Shown piece by piece: positions 58,725-64,000 of a stretch of DNA of 64,000 bases. Source of the DNA: Candidatus Falkowbacteria bacterium (GTDB taxonomy: Bacteria; Patescibacteriota; Patescibacteriia; Patescibacteriales; Patescibacteriaceae); contig JAPLWA010000004.1 of NCBI GenBank assembly GCA_026396835.1, forward strand, positions 186,001 to 250,000, in the 5' to 3' direction. The translations under genes and the position numbers were made by a program. The notes under the pieces were generated by a model. The model was not told the origin of the DNA. It searched no databases and saw only the letters and a list, made by a program, of their open reading frames with translations. The stretch's first letter is position 1; every line of letters starts with the position of its first letter.

Positions 58725-59189
58725 ATGGAAAAAGTAGTCGTTACCATGGCATATATAAGAACAGATAAACAGTTGTTACTCGCACTAAAAAAGCGTGGTT
58801 TTGGCCCTGGAAAATTTAATGGTTATGGCGGCAAAATAAATGACGGAGAAACCATTGAACAAGCCGCTATCCGTGAAACTAGAGAAGAGATTATGGTTGA
58901 AGTTGATAAGTTAGAAAAAAGAGCTTTGATAAATTTTTCATGGAAGACAAACAAAAACAAAGCAATTGAATGCCATGTCTTTGAAATTATCTCTTATCAT
59001 GGAGAAATAGGGGAGACTGAAGAAATGAAGCCAGAATGGTTTGATATAAATAAACTACCTTATGAAAAAATGTGGGACGATGATCCTTGCTGGATGCCAC
59101 ATTTTTTAGCTGGTAAAAAATTTAATGCCAGTTTTGTCTTTAACGATGATGATAAAGTTATAGAACATAAGATTATTTTTTTGGAGTAG
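58725..59189 (+). CDS. Nudix hydrolase of the MTH1/MutT type
   Basis: 154 residues. The Nudix box is at 36-58 (GKINDGETIEQAAIRETREEIM). Other stretches, RGFGPGKFNGYGGK and PEWFDINKLPYEKMWDDDPCWMPHFLAG, closely follow eukaryotic MTH1 (NUDT1), which destroys 8-oxo-dGTP and 2-hydroxy-dATP. The same architecture is common in CPR and archaea. Its role would be to clean the nucleotide pool, in line with msrA/msrB/ahpC for oxidative damage. Confidence 0.9.
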   Translation: MEKVVVTMAYIRTDKQLLLALKKRGFGPGKFNGYGGKINDGETIEQAAIRETREEIMVEVDKLEKRALINFSWKTNKNKAIECHVFEIISYHGEIGETEEMKPEWFDINKLPYEKMWDDDPCWMPHFLAGKKFNASFVFNDDDKVIEHKIIFLE

Positions 59190-59209
59190 GATAGTTTGAT
59201 TTCACCGTG

Positions 59210-59422
59210 CCCTACCCCCAGCCCCTCCCCGCGCAGAGCGCAGGGAGGGGTGACTTATATTAATGTACACACGTTGTAATTAATTTTTCTGATAAAATAC
59301 ATTTAAAATAATGACACGAGTGTTTAGACTGTCAGTAGTTTACGCCGCGATATTTAGTAAAAATATTTTATTTAGTCACCCCTCCCTATTCGCTTGCGAA
59401 TGGGGAGGGGTTGGGGGTAGGG
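59210..59422. mobile_element. Inverted-repeat element with hairpin ends (MITE-like), copy 2
   Basis: The left end 59210-59229 (CCCTACCCCCAGCCCCTCCC) and right end 59403-59422 are inverse complements with one mismatch. Each end folds back (CCCTCCCC/GGGAGGGG around GCGCAGAGCGC on the left; CCCCTCCC/GGGGAGGGG around TTCGCTTGCGAA on the right). The 107-base AT-rich centre encodes nothing. Same family as 11010-11150. No transposase is present, so it would be non-autonomous. Placed between a Nudix gene and the minus-strand RNA. Confidence 0.7.
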
Positions 59423-59435
59423 TATTTTAAAGTAT

Positions 59436-59482
59436 AAAAAAATCCCTCTTATCTTTTTTATTCAAAAAAGATAAGAGGGAAA
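59436..59482 (-). terminator. Strong terminator of the minus-strand unit
   Basis: A perfect 17-pair stem TCCCTCTTATCTTTTTT (59443-59459) / 59464-59480 with a four-base loop; on the minus strand it is followed by seven U residues (59442-59436). Confidence 0.9.
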
Positions 59483-59723
59483 TTGGATTTTTCGTGTTGG
59501 ACTGGGACTGCCTCCCGACCTGTAGGATTTCGGTTTAGTAAACTACAACATTTTTTGGGACCTCCTGCCCTCTATAATTTTTTTCTGTGTTTGTCGTTTT
59601 TTTGCCTCGGTCAATTCACGAGGCTGCTTGCACATAAAACTTGTCTGCTGTGTTGTGGTTATTTGTTTTTCATGCCCCAGACCTCCTAGTCTGCTGAGTG
59701 CAATTTAAATTTAATGAATTGTT
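59441..59723 (-). ncRNA. Structured RNA segment with AGGAGG hairpins (3' UTR or independent RNA)
   Basis: Between the stop of the gene at 59724-60278 and its terminator lie ~240 non-coding bases that fold well. Three hairpins show a GGAGG core: AGACTAGGAGGTCT (59692-59679), GGGCAGGAGGTCCC (59570-59557) and GGGAGGCAGTCCC (59516-59504). A plain stem GCCTCG/CGAGGC lies at 59624-59604, and CAGCAGAC occurs twice. After the first two AGGAGG cores come ATG codons at 7 and 8 bases, each opening a tiny frame (M-K-N-K-stop, M-L-stop). It does not match tmRNA, RNase P, SRP or 6S RNA as far as can be read. Confidence 0.55.
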
Positions 59724-60278
59724 TTAGAAATCTAGCATTATGCCTAGTTCAGGACTTAATATTTTTTTGTCCTTTACTCTAGCACCTGTTATGGCTCCGT
59801 AAACCTTAAACCCTTCTAAAACCATTTTTGAAACTTTAATATTGATAAGCTGTGATACATTGCTTATAAATAATGAGTTAGTAATTTCAAGACTGTTTCT
59901 CTTGAGTTTTACTAAAGCTTCAAGACCTTCGTGTTTGTCTGCTTTGCCGCCAATATTGTCAACGACAAAGAGTTTCGCACTGGCCCACAACTCAGCCTTC
60001 CAGTAATTAGTAGAAATTACATCAAGTACCCTGACTCCGAGTTTGATGCTACCACTATTTATTCCTCTGATTCCGCCATAGCTGACATTGAATAAGAAGT
60101 TGTTATTGCTACCAATTGATAAGCCGGCCGCACCTCTTATATCTCTTGCGTCAGAGGTTCCAGCTATGCCCATGGACATGTCTATCGGCATTTCTAAATC
60201 TTTGGAATTCTGGGACTTTACCTGAGAAACTGTAAATATTGTCAAAAAAACGATAAATACTAACCTAAATTTTCTCAA
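59724..60278 (-). CDS. Secreted protein, possibly beta-barrel-like, of unknown family
   Basis: 184 residues from a TTG start with AAGGAGA six bases upstream. A signal peptide (RKFRLVFIVFLTIFTVSQVKSQ) precedes a body of alternating polar and hydrophobic strands (GLSIGSNNNFLFNVSYGG, SIKLGVRVLDVI) and a C-terminus LSPELGIMLDF ending in Phe, which resembles outer-membrane barrel ends. CPR bacteria are thought to lack an outer membrane, so this is odd and may point to transfer, for example from a Bacteroidota-like source. Perfect promoter at 60322-60350. Confidence 0.7.
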   Translation of the reverse strand: MRKFRLVFIVFLTIFTVSQVKSQNSKDLEMPIDMSMGIAGTSDARDIRGAAGLSIGSNNNFLFNVSYGGIRGINSGSIKLGVRVLDVISTNYWKAELWASAKLFVVDNIGGKADKHEGLEALVKLKRNSLEITNSLFISNVSQLINIKVSKMVLEGFKVYGAITGARVKDKKILSPELGIMLDF

Positions 60279-60284
60279 TTCTTC

Positions 60285-60291
60285 TCTCCTT
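60285..60291 (-). promoter_or_regulatory. Shine-Dalgarno deciding a TTG start
   Basis: AAGGAGA on the minus strand, six bases before the TTG of the 59724-60278 gene; no ATG alternative gives the signal peptide. Confidence 0.75.
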
Positions 60292-60321
60292 AGATTTAAT
60301 GTTAATTTTTATAATATGCTG

Positions 60322-60350
60322 ATTATATCACTTTATTGAATATTTGTCAA
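60322..60350 (-). promoter_or_regulatory. Perfect consensus promoter of the minus-strand unit
   Basis: TTGACA (60350-60345), exactly 17 bases, TATAAT (60327-60322), both perfect. Expected start near 60315. Implies strong, constitutive transcription. Confidence 0.85.
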
Positions 60351-60399
60351 GAGTGGCACAAAAACGAGCTTAAAAATTGAGTTTCCCACACTTTTACCC

Positions 60400-60428
60400 T
60401 TGCTTTTTAATGGTCCTTAATCTACAAT
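60400..60428 (+). promoter_or_regulatory. Promoter of secD-secF
   Basis: TTGCTT (60400-60405), 17-base spacer, TACAAT (60423-60428); start near 60435, 24 bases before the secD ATG. Confidence 0.55.
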
Positions 60429-60458
60429 AGCTAAACAAATATATAATTATAAGAACTT

Positions 60459-62480
60459 ATGTCTGATTCGATATTCTCTAAGATTTTTCTACCTAAGGGT
60501 AGAAACAAGGTGTGGTGGGCTTTTTTGTTTGTGCTTATTATAACTATTGCCGCAGGTTTAGTTACCTTTGGTAATTATTATAATCAAGCTCTAAGTAAGT
60601 GGAAGATTCCTTTGCCACAAACAAAGGAAGTGCCATTTCGCTTAGGTTTAGATTTACAAGGTGGTTCTCAGTTGGTTTATGATGCTGATGTTTCAGCCGT
60701 AGCCGCAAAGGACCAGGCTCAAGCTGTTGAAGGCGCTCGTGACGTTATTGAACGCCGCGTTAACGTTTTCGGCGTTAGTGAACCATTGGTTCAGGTTAAT
60801 CGAACTGCAGATGGAAAATATCGTATTCTAGTTGAATTAGCTGGTATTACTGATATTCGCGAAGCTGTAAAGAAAATTGGAGAGACTCCGCTTTTAGAAT
60901 TTAAAGAACAGCGCAAGGACGCTCCAGTCTTAACTGAACAACAGAAGAAAGAAATCGCTGATTTTAATAAGAAAGCAGAAACTAAAGCTCAGGATGTATT
61001 AGGTAAACTTTTGTCTGGTGGTGATTTTTCTGCCCTAGCTAAAGCTTTTAGCGAAGACACAACAACTAAAGATAATGGCGGAAGTCTTGATTGGGTTGCC
61101 AAAAAAGATAATGCTGACCTAGCTAAAGCAGCGGAAGCTGTTGGTGTTGGAAAAACCAGTAAAGATTTAATAAAAACCTCCGAAGGTTTTGAGCTGCTTA
61201 AGGTTGATGACAAGAGAATTAAAGAAGTTAGAGCTTCTCATATTTTGATTTGCTACAAAGGATCTGAACAATGTACTAATGATTTAAGCAAAGAGCAGGC
61301 TTACGCCAAGATCAAAGAATTGAAGGCCAAAGCTACACCTAAGAATTTTGCTGATTTAGCTAAAGCTAATTCAACTGAAGCAGCTGCTAAAACAACTGGT
61401 GGCGACTTAGATTGGTTTGCTAAGGGTGCAATGGTTGAACCATTTGAAAAAGCTGTTTGGGATCAAAAAGTTGGTACCATTTCTTACGTTGTAGAAACAA
61501 AGTTTGGTTATCACATAATTTATAAGACAGATGAGAATCCAGAATATAAAATAAACCATATTCTCATTAAGACAAAATCAGAAGCTGAAGTTCTTGGCAC
61601 TGATGCTCAATGGAAGAATACTGAATTGACTGGCCGTAATTTAAAGCGAGCTTCAGTTCAATTCAATCAGCAAGACAACACACCTGAAGTAAGTTTAGAA
61701 TTTGATGACCAGGGTGCAAAGCTATTTGAACAAATTACAGCTCGTAACGTTGGTAAACCAGTCGCTATTTTCCTAGATGGTTATCCAATTAGCGTGCCAA
61801 ATGTAAATGAAAAAATTACTGGTGGCAAAGCTGTTATTACTGGTAATTTCACAACCACTGAATCAAAAGATTTAGTAAAGCGTCTAAATGCTGGTGCTTT
61901 GCCTGTTCCAATTAATTTAGTTAACCAACAAACAATTGGTGCTTCATTAGGTCAAGCTTCAGTTGATAATAGCTTAAAGGCAGGATTTGTTGGTCTTATA
62001 TTGGTTGCCTTGTTCATGATTATTTATTATCGCTTCCTAGGTTTCTTATCAGTAATTGCCTTGGGCGTTTATGGAATCTTGTCACTAGCTATTTTCAAGC
62101 TCTGGCCAGTAACCTTAACTTTGTCTGGTATTGCTGGTTTCATTCTTTCTATAGGTATGGCGGTTGACGCGAATATTCTTATCTTTGAACGCTTGAAAGA
62201 AGAATTACGCGCTGGCAGATCATTAAGCTCAGCGATTCAAGAAGGGTTCTCTCGTGCATGGCCATCTATTCGCGATAGTAACTTCACAACTCTTATAACC
62301 TGTGTCGTATTGATTGAATCATCAACCAGTGTTATCAAGGGATTTGCTGTTACATTAATGCTTGGTGTTTTATTGTCACTGTTTAGCGCAATTACAGTTA
62401 CTCGTACTTTCTTACGTTTATTCAGCGAAAAATGGTTTGAAAAACATCGCTGGCTTATTGGCTATAGAAAATCAAATTAA
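60459..62480 (+). CDS. secD: SecD with inserted parvulin (PpiC-like) domains
   Basis: 673 residues. The SecD frame is complete: first helix ~20-38, FRLGLDLQGGSQLVYD at 60-75, ERRVNVFGVSEPLVQV at 98-113, the P1 head VSLEFDDQGAKLFEQIT at ~411-427, and five C-terminal helices with GMAVDANILIFERLKEEL. Between residues ~150 and ~375 is an insertion with parvulin rotamase sequence: one full unit (RASHILICYKG then GGDLDWFAKGAMVEPFEKAVW and FGYHIIYK), a partial one before it (GGSLDWVAKK, SEGFELLKVDD) and a third HIL strand after it (YKINHILIKTK). The insertion sits outside the membrane, so folding help at the translocon exit is inferred. secF follows five bases later. Confidence 0.93.
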   Translation: MSDSIFSKIFLPKGRNKVWWAFLFVLIITIAAGLVTFGNYYNQALSKWKIPLPQTKEVPFRLGLDLQGGSQLVYDADVSAVAAKDQAQAVEGARDVIERRVNVFGVSEPLVQVNRTADGKYRILVELAGITDIREAVKKIGETPLLEFKEQRKDAPVLTEQQKKEIADFNKKAETKAQDVLGKLLSGGDFSALAKAFSEDTTTKDNGGSLDWVAKKDNADLAKAAEAVGVGKTSKDLIKTSEGFELLKVDDKRIKEVRASHILICYKGSEQCTNDLSKEQAYAKIKELKAKATPKNFADLAKANSTEAAAKTTGGDLDWFAKGAMVEPFEKAVWDQKVGTISYVVETKFGYHIIYKTDENPEYKINHILIKTKSEAEVLGTDAQWKNTELTGRNLKRASVQFNQQDNTPEVSLEFDDQGAKLFEQITARNVGKPVAIFLDGYPISVPNVNEKITGGKAVITGNFTTTESKDLVKRLNAGALPVPINLVNQQTIGASLGQASVDNSLKAGFVGLILVALFMIIYYRFLGFLSVIALGVYGILSLAIFKLWPVTLTLSGIAGFILSIGMAVDANILIFERLKEELRAGRSLSSAIQEGFSRAWPSIRDSNFTTLITCVVLIESSTSVIKGFAVTLMLGVLLSLFSAITVTRTFLRLFSEKWFEKHRWLIGYRKSN

Positions 62481-62485
62481 CATAT

Positions 62486-63403
62486 ATGGTAAATTTCATC
62501 TCAAAAAGATCCATTTGGCTTTCACTTTCCACGCTTTTTGTCGTAGCATCTCTTGTTGCTTTGTTTGGCTGGGGCTTTAAGCTTGGTATTGATTTCACAG
62601 GCGGCAGTTTACTTGAAGTAAAGTTTAATGGTACACAACCATCAGTTACTGAGGTTGAAAAATCTTTAGAACCATTAAAACTTCAAAGCTTAACCGCTCA
62701 ACCAGCTGAAAAAGAAGGTATGATTTTAAGATTCCAACAGACTTCAGAAGAAACTCACCAAGCTGCTTTAGAAAATCTTAGAAAATTAGCAAAAGATAAG
62801 GGCGCTAAGGAACCAGTTTTGGAAGAACAGCGTTTTGAAGCAGTTGGTCCATCAGTTGGACAAGAATTACAACGCAAAGCAATCTACTCAATCATTTTAG
62901 TTTTGCTGGCTATCAGTTTGTATATTGCCTGGGCCTTTAGAAAAGTTTCTCGTCCAGTCGCTTCTTGGAAATATGGCGCAGCTACCTTGGTTGCTTTATT
63001 GCATGACGTAATCATTGTTCTTGGTTTTTATGCCTTATTAGGTCATGTCTTAGGCGTTGAAGTAAATACTACTTTTGTTGCCGCGGCGTTAACCGTCTTA
63101 GGTTTCAGTGTCCACGATACTATCGTTGTGTTTGACCGTATTCGTGAAAACTTACCACGCTCTAGCGAAGACTTTGCTGGAACAGTTAATACCAGTCTTA
63201 ACCAAACCGTTGTCAGATCTATTAATACTTCTTTGACCGTACTTTTGGTTTTAGCTTCAATTTATTTCCTAGGCGGTTTGTCTATTAAATATTTTGCTTT
63301 GTCATTGTTAGTTGGTATTTTCTTCGGAACATACAGCTCAATTTTCTTGGCTTCTCCTTTGTTGGTAGTTTGGGATAATATAAGCAGAAAAAGAGCTAAA
63401 TAA
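62486..63403 (+). CDS. secF: Protein translocase subunit SecF
   Basis: 305 residues, six membrane helices. GIDFTGGSLLEVKFN near residue 33, VGPSVGQELQRKAIYSI and VLGFSVHDTIVVFDRIRENL near residue 200 are the family blocks. SecDF uses the proton gradient to pull exported proteins. The start is five bases after secD. Ordinary in length and with no insertion, in contrast to SecD. Confidence 0.96.
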   Translation: MVNFISKRSIWLSLSTLFVVASLVALFGWGFKLGIDFTGGSLLEVKFNGTQPSVTEVEKSLEPLKLQSLTAQPAEKEGMILRFQQTSEETHQAALENLRKLAKDKGAKEPVLEEQRFEAVGPSVGQELQRKAIYSIILVLLAISLYIAWAFRKVSRPVASWKYGAATLVALLHDVIIVLGFYALLGHVLGVEVNTTFVAAALTVLGFSVHDTIVVFDRIRENLPRSSEDFAGTVNTSLNQTVVRSINTSLTVLLVLASIYFLGGLSIKYFALSLLVGIFFGTYSSIFLASPLLVVWDNISRKRAK

Positions 63404-63420
63404 TTTTTTTTCTTAACTAT

Positions 63421-63768
63421 ATGTTTAACTTTAATCCTTTAGGGGCTTTTCAAAGTTTTAAAGTTGTAGATGATTTGAATAAAGAAGGGGAGTCTAAAGA
63501 AAATAAGTCTGTCGCGATAAACAAAGAAAAAGAAGCTTCTTCTACTGTGTTGCGTTTAGATAGAGAATCTAATACTTTAGTTAATACCTTTGGAGAGGAG
63601 ATTCTGTCTTACGAAAGGGCGAACGATTTAAAAAATCATTTTCAGAAAAAAAATAATAGAGACATTACGGACAATGAGCTAAATAATTTACAGATTAAAG
63701 AGTCTGGCGGGAGAAAGAAAATTACCCTTAATGGGTCAGACGATTTATTTGATATAGATATTGATTAA
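63421..63768 (+). CDS. Hypothetical hydrophilic protein
   Basis: 115 residues, no family recognised. Highly charged, with Lys, Glu, Asn and Asp dominating, and an acidic DLFDIDID end. No signal peptide or membrane segment. The segment VLRLDRESNTLVNTFGEEILSYERANDLKNHF could be a small folded part. 17 bases after secF and before the HExxH-family paralogue, so possibly the start of another unknown cluster. Confidence 0.6.
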   Translation: MFNFNPLGAFQSFKVVDDLNKEGESKENKSVAINKEKEASSTVLRLDRESNTLVNTFGEEILSYERANDLKNHFQKKNNRDITDNELNNLQIKESGGRKKITLNGSDDLFDIDID

Positions 63769-63804
63769 ACTTCAATTCTATATAGTATTATATTAAATGA
63801 TCTT

Positions 63805-64000
63805 ATGAATAATAGAGAAAAACTTGGTGTTTCGGAAAACATTTCTGATTATTCTCTAAATAATACTGATATAACAAGCATTTCTCAACTTAAAAGAATG
63901 CCTGAAGTAATTGAAGAATTAAATTGGCCAATTGAATTGCAAGGAAAAGGTTTGACTGACAGAATAAATAAAAAGATGTTTGTTGAATTTCCTGAAGGTG
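63805..64000 (+). CDS. N-terminal part of a paralogue of the 54681 protein
   Basis: 65 codons are visible before the window ends. ELNWPIELQGKGLTDRINKKMFVEFPEG lines up with SLDWPLEVQGTGRLLEDNKNFEIRYPKG of the HExxH protein at 54681-55337, residue for residue over ~28 positions. In that protein the zinc motif follows 12 residues later, so this gene should also encode HExxH just beyond the end. Function unknown. Confidence 0.65.
   Translation, partial: MNNREKLGVSENISDYSLNNTDITSISQLKRMPEVIEELNWPIELQGKGLTDRINKKMFVEFPEG

Noticed and set aside
59441-59723. tmRNA, RNase P RNA, SRP RNA or 6S RNA
   Set aside because: No tRNA-like ends or tag ending in Ala-Ala, no GAGGAAAGTCC-type core of RNase P, no SRP GGAAGCAGCC loop, and the two ends do not pair as in 6S.

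Overview
The window carries a long piece of chromosome from a small-genome, low-GC bacterium that looks like a member of the Candidate Phyla Radiation (Patescibacteria), probably on the Parcubacteria side. The reasons are a ribosomal protein operon without rpmD (L30 is generally missing in this radiation), small proteins of families common in these genomes (DUF5671 membrane protein, DUF333, double zinc-ribbon protein with a VPFKP motif, GtrA, AI-2E family permease), the lack of biosynthetic operons, and many short unknown genes. The assignment is inference; no rRNA gene is present to test it.

Layout. 1-10954 is the S10-spc ribosomal protein operon, from the end of rpsJ through rplC-D-W-B, rpsS, rplV, rpsC, rplP, rpmC, rpsQ, rplN, rplX, rplE, rpsZ, rpsH, rplF, rplR, rpsE and rplO to secY, closed by a terminator. 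11192-13773 holds adk, map, a lone PemK/MazF-like toxin and ruvX. 13785-18776 is accessory: a composite palindrome, three secreted or anchored proteins (DUF333, a 56-residue HxC-rich protein, a subtilase with an SH3 domain), a two-gene restriction-modification pair, and a DUF3800 protein. 18967-27895 is mostly housekeeping: recO, aspS, scpAB, a penicillin-binding carboxypeptidase, tpiA, a class I aldolase and a TPR protein. 27896-30118 contains tRNA-Thr, tRNA-Tyr, rpmG and tRNA-Trp plus galE, with partial copies of two of the tRNAs. 30211-46891 mixes cell-wall (ddl), oxidative repair (msrA, msrB, ahpC), a pilin, a MarR regulator with a clear operator, greA, a flavin/haem redox trio with apbE, a potassium channel, plsY, holB, frr and rseP. 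46893-54174 has hpf, a 1364-residue repeat protein and secA. 54191-59189 is a cluster of nucleotide-handling enzymes (three Nudix, one kinase, one HD hydrolase) mixed with unknown genes. 59190-60350 is a mobile-element-like inverted repeat and a minus-strand unit with consensus promoter, secreted protein and a structured RNA tail. 60459-63403 is secD-secF, where SecD has parvulin domains inserted, followed by two unknown genes.

Expression signals are unusual. All 20 starts from rplC to secY have T directly before ATG and none has a recognisable Shine-Dalgarno sequence. The few genes with a strong Shine-Dalgarno are accessory ones or start with TTG, and two of them also have near-perfect TTGACA/TATAAT promoters. 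Several genes seem to be leaderless or nearly so.

The most noteworthy candidates for something new are: the minus-strand RNA segment at 59441-59723 with repeated AGGAGG hairpins and tiny start-stop frames; the giant repeat/GNAT-like protein; the SecD-parvulin fusion; the tRNA-Thr copy interrupted by two palindromes; and inverted-repeat elements with hairpin ends. All calls come from reading the sequence without database searches.
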